A DNA stretch of 62,000 bases from Acanthaster planci (taxonomy: Eukaryota > Echinodermata > Asteroidea > Valvatida > Acanthasteridae), in NCBI RefSeq assembly GCF_001949145.1, contig NW_019091399.1:610051-672050 (forward strand), in the 5' to 3' direction. A program made the translations under genes and the position numbers. The notes under the pieces were generated by a model that searched no databases, was not told the origin of the DNA, and saw only the letters and a program-made list of their open reading frames with translations. Shown here one piece after another: positions 48,801-60,000 of the stretch (within the stretch, counting starts at the first letter, position 1; each line of letters begins with the position of its first letter).

Positions 48801-50273
48801 GCTGGCTGCCCGGGGAGGCCACGACGAGGCCATCAAGATGCTGCTGGACGCAGGCTGTGACCCTGACTGCGGGGTCAGGAACCCAACTGAGAACACCAAG
48901 GGGATGCTGCTGCAAATGGCGCAGACACTGGACATCGACCCCCCGCCTTTCTACTGCGCCACCCAGATGGGCCACTACACCACGGCAGCACTGCTGCTGG
49001 AGTCCGGGGCCAGCGTCTGCCGACCGTCCGACCAGTACTGCTTGCTGACGATGTTCAGGGACGACACCAGGGCCACGGAGCTGCTCCTAGATCATTGCGG
49101 GAAGATTGACTGCAAGCACATCCTCTCAGATTTGTTTCACATGCTCTTTCCACTGGATGCCCTCAGGCTTCTTATGGACAGAGGATTGCGGATCCGTTTC
49201 AACTGTCAAGCAGCGCACGGTTTATGCCCTAGGATCAATGCTAACATATTAACACTGCATGCCTCAGAAGTTACCTGCGTGATGAAACTGATTTATGGCT
49301 ATGTTGACAGGCTGTGCCTTTGTGAACACAACATCAAGCGTCTTCAGGAATTAGGCTGCTATGACAAAGTTGTCTCTCTGACAAGTAAGTTTTTTCAGCA
49401 ACATCATATACTCTTCTCACATTTGATAGCGGGTTCCTCTTTACCGCCGTCAAAGTGAGGTATCACACTCATCAATATCCACCCACTCTCATCACATCAC
49501 TGAATTACCTGGAATATATTCCTAATGAAGTGTGTAATCAGTGTTGTCTTTAGCATGCCAGTTACAGACACAAACAAGAAGGATTTGTTAGTCATACATG
49601 CATGTCTGGAGGTTTGGAGCTGAGTGCACACCATGCTAACAAATCTGACACTGCAAATCTTGCTTCACTGTCTGTGCACCATGGGAAATATTAGATACAT
49701 TTGTATCTACTTGTAGATGTTATTCATTTCGGGTCACAATAACTCAGCAGTCTAGGGTGATGTTAGAAAATTTGCAAATGTTTAGTTTTGCACGATATTG
49801 CGAATCCATACTGTTTGGTTTCGGGCACAAGCGTGTCATATTTCTTCGGTATTGTGACTCTTTCATCAACCTGTCAACCAGTGTTGTATTCAAGTCCATC
49901 ACAAGTCCTGGGTGTCCCCGTAAGTCCATCTCAAGTCATTCAGTCTTAAGCCAATTCACAAGGTATTCAAATGAGCCACTGTGTACTGACCTTGTGAAGG
50001 GACTTTTGGCTGGCATTGTGAATAGATTTGTGAAAGGACTTGTGATAGACTCAAAAGAACACTGCTTTCAACCAAATTGGGATCTTATTCAATTCGTTTA
50101 CTTTCCTCTCATTTCTTCCAGGCAAACCTCACTCTCTCTTACACCTCTGTCGGGTGGCCATCACGGAGCACTTGGGCACAACACGTGCACCAAAGATCAT
50201 CCCAACGATAGACTTCCTTCCAGTCCTAATCAAGGACTTTCTTCTTTATAAGGATATGAGACCTGGTTCATGA
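45889..50273 (+). CDS. ASB3: Ankyrin repeat and SOCS box protein 3, six exons
   Basis: Exons: 45889-46096, 46205-46348, 46826-47071, 47383-47560, 48711-49384, 50122-50273. Joints keep frame, giving 533 aa (human about 518). ASB proteins are substrate receptors of Cullin5-Elongin B/C ubiquitin ligases; ASB3 is reported to target TNFR2. The start MDFTEAYPDRCSTVG is nearly the same as vertebrate ASB3, which fixes the start codon. At least seven ankyrin repeats follow, including NRGWSPLHEAA, GGWSLLHEAA, DFGIMPVFTAAQYGK and ATPLYLAAQEG. A SOCS box at the C-terminus begins SLLHLCRVAI and ends with the PTIDFLPVLIKDFLLY segment. The large exon 5 (224 codons) covers the later repeats and the linker. 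A SINE sits just after exon 2, and a TTAA-flanked element lies in intron 4. Confidence 0.95.
46349..46672 (+). mobile_element. tRNA-derived SINE with (ATT)n tail in ASB3 intron 2
   Basis: B box GGTTCGAATCC at 46377-46387. It is followed by a body with the CCTTGGGCAAGGCACTTTGTC and CTCTCCACCCAGGAGTAA blocks common to invertebrate deuterostome SINEs, and ends in an (ATT/TTA)n tail about 46645-46669. The A-box end is truncated or degenerate and sits almost on the exon 2 donor. Confidence 0.75.
47800..48386. mobile_element. TTAA-flanked (piggyBac-like) MITE in ASB3 intron 4
   Basis: 587 bp bounded by TTAA at 47796-47799 and 48387-48390. The left end CCACTTCTTGCTGGGCGACC and right end GGCAGCAAGTGG (reverse complement CCACTTGCTGCC) form an imperfect terminal inverted repeat. 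No transposase is encoded. Confidence 0.6.
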
Positions 50274-50682
50274 AATTCCATCAAAAGCCTAGTGGGGGAT
50301 TTGTTTTCAGTGTGGTCATCTGTATATTGAAAGCAGGTTATAAAAAGTCCTTTAAAGGATTATGAAATTAAAGACGTTTGGGCAGCGGCCAGGTAACAGT
50401 ATCAAATGGGAGTGCATGAGAATTTCTTGCAAACAACAGAAGCATCACCCTCCTGGTTTTTAAATTACAGAACCAGCCTCCTCTTAGGAAAACAGAGTGA
50501 AAGCTCAAAGAAATTGTGTGTATCTTCCATCTCCCCCCCCCTAGAAAATGTATGTGGAATTCAAGAGTTCAAATACAAGAAATTAAAAACTAAAGCCGGC
50601 TTTTTTGTGTTCTCATGGACTATTTATTTATGCATTTTGTACATTTTCGCTGCAACTTGGATTGTTGTGATATTTATTATTC

Positions 50683-50688
50683 AATAAA
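50683..50688 (+). terminator. Polyadenylation signal AATAAA, probable ASB3
   Basis: AATAAA in TTCAATAAAATG, about 410 nt after the ASB3 stop and downstream of no other + gene end. Confidence 0.6.
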
Positions 50689-50835
50689 ATGACAGTGTTG
50701 AAACTCTTCTCAGTAGTTATATTTTTGTATTTTCTGTTTCATATTTGAGTGAAAAAACTTAGTATGTGTATTCCTTTGTGTATTCAAACACAGGTATTTG
50801 TCATGAAGGAAATGTCGGGAAGCTTTTTTCACGAC

Positions 50836-51153
50836 CTATTTGTTTGACTGCCTTTGATGAAATAAGTGTGAACAGGGAGAGGTCATTTTAATCATCGCGT
50901 GGACATGTTCTTGTAGTTTCGTCAGAGTTCCAATTAGGGACAAAACCCAAGCAGAATCCAAATATTCTTGCAGTTCGTCATCGCTTAGAGTCGGAACTTC
51001 ATTATGATGCATAAACACAATTGCACGAATTTTTTTTTTATCACGATTACAGGAGATCGCGATTACAGGTGATGCATGGCAAGTGCTTGCTTTTATAAAC
51101 CAGTAAAAACTGGTCATTTTCGCCATTACTGTTTTGTTGGGATCCTGCCTCAT
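50836..51153 (-). CDS. Unassigned 105-codon open frame
   Basis: An ATG-to-stop frame on the minus strand between the converging ASB3 and TSSK ends. The product has a helical acidic stretch (DDELQEYLDSAWVL) but matches no family I recognise. There is no splice or promoter support; it could be chance or an unrecognised small gene. Confidence 0.2.
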   Translation of the reverse strand: MRQDPNKTVMAKMTSFYWFIKASTCHASPVIAISCNRDKKKIRAIVFMHHNEVPTLSDDELQEYLDSAWVLSLIGTLTKLQEHVHAMIKMTSPCSHLFHQRQSNK

Positions 51154-51535
51154 GATTATGATGTATAACTTTAAATAAATACGATTGTAGAAACGGAGCT
51201 TTGCCTCAAAGGAATATGACTTTTTTTCTTTGAAGAGTTCCTTTGAATACCAAGTCCTGTGCCTGTATTTACTGAAACGTGAAATCTTGTGAAGAGTGTG
51301 TCTTATTGTTTAACGAACGGGTTCATTGGTCTCTATTAAGTCTCTATATTGGGTCTTGTAAGTTCTTGGGCTTCTACGCTAAATGTGAATGCCTGACAGA
51401 CGTTTGATCTGTTTTTGAATTTTATTTTTAAAATCTTGTGAAAATGATTTATTTCTCAACTAATGGTGAAATATATTTTCCATGTTCGAAAGTGGGTACA
51501 AAAGAAGTTATGGGAAGGTTGGTTGAGCAGGCACT
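51154..51535. other. TSSK 3' flank, non-coding
   Basis: Probable 3' UTR of the minus-strand TSSK. TTTATT at 51421-51426 is AATAAA on the minus strand, about 110 nt after the stop, and a good polyadenylation candidate. Confidence 0.5.
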
Positions 51536-52906
51536 TTAAATAGGGACAAATTTTGGATTGAACGGCATACGCTCCGCACGTGGTGGCTCTTCGTGGTTCG
51601 TTGTCTGGATGACTTGCTCGTTGCATCCCGAAGAGGTGTGCCCCGGATCATCAGCTGTGGGTACCGGCGACTGCTTGGGCCTGTTGGGCTGAAGAGGCCC
51701 TTCCATGTCATCCTTTGGCACGCAAGGGGGCAGCCCACCAGGTTCCTGCATCCAGGCATGGTGGTGGATGTCGTAGAGGGTGGCTCGCCGTGCCGGTTCC
51801 GGGGTCAGCATCCTCAAGACGAGGTCCTTGCAGTCGAGAGTGAGCTGCTTGGAGCGGGAGAAGCCCAACTTCTTTTCCGTCTGATCTCGGACCATGCGCT
51901 TCACGTTGGAGTCGTCGTAGGGCATGGAACCGCACACCATGATGTACAAAATCACCCCCATGCTCCAGACGTCGTACAGAAAACCTTGGTATGGTCTCCC
52001 TGTAGCACAAACATTTCTCACAGTTAGATTTTTGTAGCATTATCTGTGTCACAAGTATTTTTTTCTCTAAAATAACAAGCTTCCATTAACTTAACAAGAA
52101 AGGATTCTACACGTAACCAATTTGAGATGAAGCATCACGTTTGATAAACGGTTAACTCCACTACAAATGATTGGTACGAAGAATTTTGGAAGTAGGCCTA
52201 GGTGAAACATTTCTGCCCGACAAGTTTATTGGTTTGGTCCAAGTTGAAATAAGCCCCCTGACTGCTTTAATTACTGTTACGCGTCCTTATTACCTAGAAG
52301 GATTTCTGGCGCTGCGTAGGCAGCACTCCCGCAGAAGGTCTTACTGAGGTCACTCTTGGTGATCCTACGAGAGAAGCCAAAATCAGTGATCTTGATATTG
52401 TTGTGGCCGTCTAGGAGAAGATTTTCGCACTTGAGATCCCGGTGCACGATGTTCTTGTTGTGGAGGTACGAGACTCCATCGAGGAGCTGCCGGAAGAAGT
52501 TCCTGGCCTTCGCCTCGGGAAGAGCTCCGCGGAGCTTGATGTACTCCAAGAGATCCCCGTGTCCGGCCAACTCCATGGATATGTACACCTTGGTCCCAAT
52601 CTCCACAATCTCATAGCACCGGATGATATTTGGATGCTTGATGGTCTTCAAAATCTCCAGCTCCCGCGGCAGGAACCTCTGCAGGAAGTCCTTGGGCGCC
52701 TTGCGTTTGTTGATGACTTTGATGGCGCATTTCATCCTCTCTTTCTCGAGGAAGCCAGAGTAGACGCAGGCATAGGATCCCTCACCAAGAAGGTCTCCAA
52801 CGACGATGCCTCGCTTGAGGAGAATGTGTTCCTCGTTGATGGCCTTACGAAGTGAGGTCGGCTGGGTTGGGTTGCCGAAGGTTTGGGCAAGGAAGCCGGT
52901 GGCCAT
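51536..52906 (-). CDS. Testis-specific serine/threonine kinase, TSSK1/2-like
   Basis: Exon 1 is 52294-52906 (donor GTAATA) and exon 2 is 51536-51999 (acceptor GTGCTACAG), giving 358 aa. TSSKs are CaMK-group kinases needed in spermiogenesis. Kinase signatures: glycine loop [10 protein letters not shown] (41-50), ATP-binding lysine K63 in [16 protein letters not shown] (catalytic D157), DFG 175-177, and the TSSK-type activation loop [12 protein letters not shown]. Exon 2 contains [20 protein letters not shown], shared with TSSK1/2. An N-terminal extension of about 30 residues precedes the domain, and a proline-rich, low-complexity tail follows it. The gene is divergent from the neighbouring TSSK. 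The kinase call is firm; the exact paralogue is not. Confidence 0.93.
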
Positions 52907-53126
52907 GTCATTAAGATCACGCCCCGGTATAGGGACCGGAGCCTAATTGTTCTGTCTCTTCTAGCTGTCTCACTTTGTCAGACGAAACCAAGTAGCCAAA
53001 TTTCGTTTTTTTTAAAGCATAGGGCCTATGTTTTCGTAGAGTGTACGAAGGTTGTACAGAGCGCATAGGTTTTGTAGACTCAATGCGCTCACAAATCTCT
53101 GTATGAAAGTGACATTCACAGATTCT

Positions 53127-53133
53127 TAGCAAC
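53127..53133. promoter_or_regulatory. Possible RFX X-box half-site
   Basis: TAGCAAC matches the RGYAAC half of an RFX X-box. The other half (GTGACA, about 20 bp upstream) is too far away for a canonical site, so this is weak. Confidence 0.25.
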
Positions 53134-53448
53134 GCCACGACCAAGAGCTTTGTGCTTCTATTGGCTGAATGGACAATAGCATGGACGTCATCGAAGATTC
53201 CAAGGAGGGCGCGAATGGCGCGCATTTCTCTACTGAACAAATTGCAAATAAATGGATCAATTGCTGTTCCCAGTTATTACATTATTTTAGCATTTTAATC
53301 ATAAGATAATTTTTGTTCAATAGGACTTTTCATATTAACTGATGTGGACCATTAAGCTCTTTTCCGTTGGACTGTTTTCAGATTATTTTCGGAACAATGA
53401 CATTGCGCGCGTGAAAAGTTTTCCGCGCGTGTTTCTTCCGGTTCCAAA

Positions 53449-53456
53449 TGACGTCA
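53449..53456. promoter_or_regulatory. Perfect palindromic CRE (TGACGTCA)
   Basis: The 8-bp consensus CREB/CREM site lies about 205 bp upstream of the + kinase start and 540 bp upstream of the - kinase start. CREM drives many post-meiotic testis genes in mammals, so the position fits the predicted function of both neighbours. Confidence 0.65.
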
Positions 53457-53660
53457 TAATGTGATTAGGCGATAACTGCGTGAAATTGATTCTTTCTCAT
53501 TGTTTGCGCAAGCACAGTGTCTAAATGTATGGTTACTGTAACTAAAAATAACTAACGTCACAACATTATTAAAAAACCTCGCCTAACATTAAAAATCTTC
53601 AGTGTCTGAAGGACTGACTTAAAGATTATGTCTTACAAGTTTTGAATTAAGGAGTAAACC

Positions 53661-54964
53661 ATGGCCTCTTCGCATTCAAACAAACCAACTGAATCAAGCA
53701 AATCCAAGAGCGACACAGCCATTGGACATGTGCAGAAGGAATCTCCTATAAAGAATGTTCCCTCTGATAAGGAGGTATGTCAATTTCACAAATGCTGATT
53801 AAAGAAATTTCACTTCAAGACATTATTCGCTCAAGAAAGTTCCACCTACACCGTTTGCAGAAAGTTCGGAATTCTAGCCAACTCAAAACAAAGTTTCACG
53901 CCGATCCGGAGCCGCATGTAATGGAAGGCAATCAGGTTATTATTTTCTGAAAATTAGTAAACTGCCGTTCAGTGTTCTGGGAAAGCAATTGGAATTGTTG
54001 GCTTAATTCATTGCTCCTTGTACTGCGCTGAACGTATTTTTTACATCGTTTCTGAAGTGAGGTTTTCCAAATGCCCACAATGTAGGTTATGTTGGAGCAC
54101 GGGTTCTACTTGGGAAGGAAACTTGGCTCAGGCAGCTACTCCAAGGTTCGATTTGCTGTTACCAAAGATACTTTCGACAAATTAGCAGTCAAGATCATTG
54201 ATCGCCGGCGGGCACCGATGGATTACCAGCAGTGTTTCCTACCGAGGGAACTGAGTGTAGTCAAGTTCCTGAAATGCACCAACATCATCCGCACGTACGA
54301 CTGGTTCGAGGAAAACCAAAAGATCTACCAGATCATGGAATTTGCCGAGAATGGAGACGTATTGGAGTACGTGAGAACTGTATCCAAGGGTGCGGTTGAG
54401 GAGTCTCTGGCGCAGAAGTGGGTCCTGCAGACTGCCCGAGCGATTGCCTTCATGCACACCCGAGCCATCGCCCATCGTGACGTCAAGTGCGAGAACTTGC
54501 TCCTCAGTACCGGCTACCACATCAAGCTGTGCGACTTTGGCTTCGCTCGAATGACGAGTTACAGGGAGCTGAGCCAGACCTTCTGCGGCTCGGCGGCCTA
54601 CGCAGCGCCGGAGATCATCCGCTCGCAGCCCTATTGCCCCTTCGCTGGCGACGTCTGGGCCCTGGGCGTGGTGGCCTACATCCTAGCCACCGGCTACATG
54701 CCATTTGGGGACGATGTCCGGAACGTGGCCAAGATCCTGGAGGCACAGCAACGGGGGGTGCACTTCCCTTCCTCGGCACCGGCGATCAGCGAAGACTGCA
54801 AAGACCTGATCCGCAGCATGCTCAACATCGACGCCCGGACCAGGATAGACATCCAGATGGTACTGGCCCACCCTTGGTTCCGTTCGGATGAGTGTTTGAA
54901 GAGAGCTACCACACCCCGCCTGCGCAAAATTGCAATCGATGATGATGAAGGCATCAGCTGGTAA
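53661..54964 (+). CDS. Testis-specific serine/threonine kinase family, TSSK4-like
   Basis: Exon 1 is 53661-53774 (38 codons, donor GTATGT) and exon 2 is 54086-54964, joined in phase 0, giving 330 aa. The first 38 residues are polar and rich in S and K. The kinase domain follows: GSGSYSKV loop, lysine K74 in LAVKI, HRDVKCENLLL (D170; HRDV rather than HRDL), DFG 188-190, [12 protein letters not shown], then VWALGVVAYILATGYMPFGDD. It ends soon after the domain. GDVLEYVR and QKW recall TSSK4, but the assignment is tentative. It is clearly a different paralogue from the divergent neighbour; its high GC in exon 2 matches the neighbour's. Confidence 0.9.
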
Positions 54965-55000
54965 ACATGTTGCACTTGGGATGGGGACGTCTTGCAGAGT

Positions 55001-55006
55001 AATAAA
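55001..55006 (+). terminator. Polyadenylation signal AATAAA of the + TSSK
   Basis: AATAAAG starting 37 nt after the stop codon, implying a very short 3' UTR. Confidence 0.75.
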
Positions 55007-56995
55007 GAAGCACTTGGTTATTAATACAACCCAATCTGCCTTTTTCATTTCATGGAATTTTCTGGACTGTTTTCTAGGGGACTGAACTATTGGCAAAAGA
55101 ATCGAATTACATAATGTCAATTTCAAATTGAGATCTATTTGTGGTATTCTCATTCCAATGTGAACTATGATATCTTAGAAATTAATCCTGTCATTTCTGA
55201 CAAGGTACATTCAATAATGGGCCTACTTGTACTTAAAATCATGGTCTTATGCAGAAAATGCTATTACGAAATACCTTTAAATTTCGAAAATCAAGTGCCT
55301 AAAAATCAACCAGGATAAAATTCAATGTATGAACTTCGATTATAGAATATCAAACTTTACGCGATTGTCATTTTCAATTTTTTTTCCCGCAGAGAAATAG
55401 GAACTACTTATTCCCCGCTCCTCAACAGCGAAACTCAGAGTAATTTTAAAAAGCCACTGTGCTGAGCAAAACCAATTCAACTTTGCCAGTTCTGGGTTAT
55501 TTGAAAATAGAGATCATCGTAAACAAGTGTATCTACCGATAAAATTTATGTCTAGTAATGATTATTTTAAGCACTTCCTGTGTGAATGTTTGATTGGAAA
55601 GCACATATATACGCTTCATAAAAAAAAACTGGACGTTGCGAATGCTTGTGTACCCGAGGACGTATTTGTATATGGACAGAACACACGTGAACTTACATTT
55701 CTTGTCCAGTGATAAAGAAATGTCAGCAGTCAAGTGGGTTACGACTGAAATCGGGATGAGCAGATTTTCACAAGAATATAACCTCGAGAAAAGTACATCA
55801 TCATCCCAAAATCTGTAAAATCAAGAGCACTGCTTGGTTGCACCAACCCTAACACAGATCTCTGTATGTCAAAACAGGACAAAATAACAAGTCAGTGAAA
55901 GGATGTCGATTATGTGGCAACTTCTTATTGTTACGCACATTTTATTACATAAAAAGGTTATTTTTACAAGCGCTGAAGGTATGATTGTCTTAGAAAGCTC
56001 AAAACAGTAACACCCACCGACAAAAAAGTGTCCAAATCTTTTCTTTATAAAATTGAAAACCTGATCAAGCAAAATGTGCACATTTTTGACTTGGTGGTAA
56101 TATGAATACAAAACAAGTAGAAACTTGGCAGCATAATACAAACCAACAGGTGTAAATCTTATTCTATCTCAAACACTGATCTAACAGACTTCAGCCAAAG
56201 GCCAAAATACTTAAGTTTGCATAAATCTCGAGTTGTGTTAATTGTATAAAAATACTATTTACAAATACCTGTACTAGAAATTCACACATTTGTATTAAAA
56301 ATTCAAGAAAAATGTATAATTGTCTTGTATTCAAAATGTCATCACTCGACACAAACAAAAATGTGTCCGGTAAAAGGAAATATCCACCTGCCTGAATTGG
56401 TCACAAATTTTTCACTGACCATTTTTTCTCTCTCTGAACTTCAAGTTGTTCTGTTTCTTCAATAATACATGATAGAACAGAGCATAACAAACGCTGAATG
56501 GCATGCTCTTGTGGGGTCTGCCTCTTCCTAATACATAGCACTATGGTGTACCTCCTCCTTTGACATGACACAGGGTCTACCCCACCCTTGGAGGTGTCAT
56601 AGGAACTACCCACTGGGTGGAGATGACATGGGGTCAACCACTTCTTTGGAAGTGGCATGGGCCTTCCTCTTCCTTGGAGGAGGCATTGGGTACGGGGGCT
56701 TCCTCTTTCCTTTGAGCAAGCAATGGAGACTATCCTTCCTCAGAGGTGACATGGGTTTATTGTACCTCTTCTTTGGATGTGGCAAGGGCGCAACTGTTCC
56801 TTGAGGCTACCATGGGGGCTACCCTTCCTTGGAGGTGGCATGGGAGTCTATCTCATTCTTGGAACTTGCATAGAGAAGAGCTTTCCTTGGAGGTGACATG
56901 GGTGAACGTGTACGTCATCTTTAAAATGGCACTTCTTTGAAGATGCAGTCTCCTCGGAGATGATATAACTACCTACTCTTGGAGCTGGCATTGGT
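55007..56995. other. Convergent intergenic region with a minisatellite
   Basis: Lies between the + TSSK and the end of the WD-repeat gene. 55100-56400 is AT-rich with no gene recognised. 56560-56995 holds the degenerate minisatellite described separately. Confidence 0.5.
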
Positions 56996-57020
56996 CTATC
57001 TCTTCCTTGGGGATGGCATG
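56565..57020. repeat. Degenerate minisatellite at the end of the WD-repeat gene
   Basis: Ten or more irregular units of about 35-45 bp built on CTTCCTTGGAGGTGGCATGGG. It runs from the last coding exon into the 3' UTR of the minus-strand gene. On the minus strand the unit reads CCCATGCC(A/T)CCTCCAAGGAAG, the same words that encode the last residues SPMPSPRKR. Confidence 0.8.
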
Positions 57021-60000
57021 GGGCTACCACTGGGCAGAGTCACGCTGGAATCTTTGGCACTCCTCTTGTTCTGAGATTTCATCTAAACACAACAAAACAA
57101 ACCTGATAATCTGGCACTGCTTTACAACATACATCCTGCCTGTATCACTGCACCTCAGGAACCGAGAGCTACCTTGCGAGGAGAGATTTGATGCAGCAAC
57201 AGGGCAGAGGTATCTGTGGGCCCGTGAGGAGGGGTCCTGTGATGCCATGGGAGGTTGTCATAACCACGTGGACTGCACTTTAGCTGTGTAAGGGATGGCA
57301 AGCTTTTAGGGGTGGAAGATGGAACTGCTCCTGACTTTAAGTCAAAGTCGTGCCTTTGGTTGTGTCGCCACTACTAAAATAAAGTAAGATTAAGAACTTG
57401 AATTGTGATACCTTTCCTGTTTCCTTGGTGGGCGAGGTTGACTTGAGAGGTTTGGAAGGAGGCGGGGCAAAGAGGAATGAGTCTGTGGTCCAGGAGGCAT
57501 TACCGTACTCCATGGCTGGTGTCTTCACACGATCTGGAGTACTCACCTACAAGAATCAAAACGGGCTCTAATACATTAGGGAAACTCTAAAAAAAAAATG
57601 GAAGATAACCACTTGAGATTAGTAGGTCTACCTATGACAGCTGAGCATGAGGCTTGCATTGGCCTGATATGTCCCAGTCAGGGTCTGTCCTTGGACAGTG
57701 CACATCGCACTCGAACCAAATATCTAACTGAAGTTGCACAAGCTTCTGGGGTCTCCCATAGAAGGAAAACACTTAAATGTTGGCTAAAAACAAAACTATG
57801 GACTCACAATGTACCAGTAAGTCTTACATAAGGGCAGCAGTGTTTCCTAATTCAGCAATGATAAAGCCTTCTCTTCTATATACATTTCAAGATCTGTTCA
57901 ATAGATGACAAGAACAGTTGAGGCTGGCATACGACAAGACGATGTTTGAACCCGATATGACCCAGAAATGTCTATATCTACTTCTAGAACCAGTGTTTGA
58001 TCACATGATGCTGTCTGGCAGAAGCACATTCTACTTTTGTTGCGTGTGCAAAGGTTATGCAAGGCTGCAGGCCTAGGTTACAATATTAAAGTGTTCCAGG
58101 TCAATATTCCAACAAGGCATGCTTTAAATGAAGAAAACCCAAGGTCCTTTGAGAATACATACACAAGGTCTGCCCTATTAGTGCCCCCATATGCTGCCTC
58201 ACACTCATGCTTTGTTCTTGCAGAATAACCTTGCCTTTTTTGAAAAACCATACTGGTTAAGTCTTGTACAATCACCAACAAGAGTGCAAAGATGAAGCCA
58301 AACTGCGACTGTTGGACTTTGAAGGGGCCAATGTAGTGTTGCTAAGGACAGAAATCAGCTCAGCACAGGAAATTTATAATTAACAAGAACAGGTTACCGG
58401 CTAAAATGCCATTACAATGTATAATTCTTGCGACTGGTTCTCCGCAAGTTGTTGCTCACTACATAAATTTGTTAAGGAATATATTTTCTGTTTAGCCATT
58501 GCACAAAATTGGGCCCAGCTGGGGTAGAGCGACAATGAGCGAGGGGGTGTAACCTGAAGCTAGACGCACCGTGTAGACGGGCAAGGCCCTGAAGACTGCC
58601 CCCAAGCTCATCTCCCCTGTCTTGCGACTCTTGAGGTGGTCGTTGTAGAACTGCGGCTTCTGCAGGGCCTCAAAGAACTTCATGTCCTCTGGCTCCTTAG
58701 GTCTGAGTCTACTCTGGGCATAGGCTGACCGTCGAAACGGCTTCCACCTGCCAGGGATTGACAGAGAAAAATAGGGGCAAGTTCAATCCAGGACTATTAG
58801 TTTACAAGTGGTTAGTTCATCATGTACCTAACACATGTGCAGTAAAGTTGAAGTGTGAATGACCCTAGTCCACCGGCCACTGGAAGGGTAAATAGCAAAC
58901 ATAAAAGTGGAAATGGTGGTTGCTAGTGACACACTGTTTTTCTGACATATCTCTTATAACTGGTTCTCTCTGCACTGTGCTATCAAAAACGTTTAATGGC
59001 AACCAACGATGCGACCAACCTCTATAGGCTGGTTGCGAATAGTTGACTAGACTAGTCTAACCATCATTGACTGGTGAGCGTTCGATCAAAGTTAGTCAAA
59101 CTATGGTTAAGACCTTGATGGAACTTGCCCCAGCATTGCTGACAATAATGAAAATAGATCAAACATTGCACTCAGTGGTTCTCTTCAGAACATCACTCAT
59201 GAAAGAGATTCACATGGTACCACTGGGGACATTAGTCATTCTGTTAAGTCCACTTGGTAAACCTTCAAATCATGAAATGCAGTCAGAATATCCTGGAAAA
59301 CCATGGATGCTGCACAATAAAATTAAAGAACTTCTTTGTTTTGGAAGAACACCAGTCACTCAGGATGGTCTCTAGTTAAAACTGTTGGAATATTGATTGA
59401 GAGGTTGTGGACTGTATGGTCCAATCATCAAGTAAAGGTCTTTTTCAACCCTAGCTTAGTATTCAGTGTTTTCAAAGAAAGGTTTCTTTCTCACTGAATT
59501 GTGAACAATGCCTAGAAAGATATGTCAAGTTGAGCTTCAGAGTGATAAAGACGATTAAAATTTGTCATATCCACCATAACTTGCAATATTATATAAGCTG
59601 CACAGGTATTCTGCCAAGACGTTCTGTATTTGTGTTTTGTTTATAATTTCAAACAACGGGACTGATGTCGACCTGATAGACCCAAACTTGTGCTAACCAT
59701 GTGAAAGCACTTGCCAGAAAAGAGCTCAACAGCTCAAATGTCATGTCATGTACATTGCTAGAGACTGATTCTCTGTAGATTATTGCCAATAGTTGCAATT
59801 TTTCTGCTTAACGTGAATAGACTTTTTCCTATCAATTTCACAAGTGCATGAAGCATCATTTTTTTTCTTTGCGGACTCAGTAGTTCCTGCTGGAGCAAAT
59901 AAAAAGGAAAAGAAAAATGGCATCTGTTGTGGGTGCTACCATCATTTTTAATAATTTTTAGAAGAGCATAACGTAAGGCAACCACCCCCCCTCCCGGCAT

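Larger units (their letters stand above)
52907..53660. promoter_or_regulatory. Shared bidirectional promoter region of two TSSK genes
   Basis: The 754 bp between two divergent TSSK start codons has GC-rich CGCGCG patches near 53210-53230 and 53405-53440. It contains a perfect CRE, an ETS-like TTCCGGTT and an RFX-like half-site. No other gene is seen in it. A 5' UTR of either kinase probably occupies the edges. Confidence 0.65.

Noticed and set aside
54683-55153. A 156-codon minus-strand frame opposite the TSSK exon
   Set aside because: Antisense shadow of the GC-rich kinase exon.
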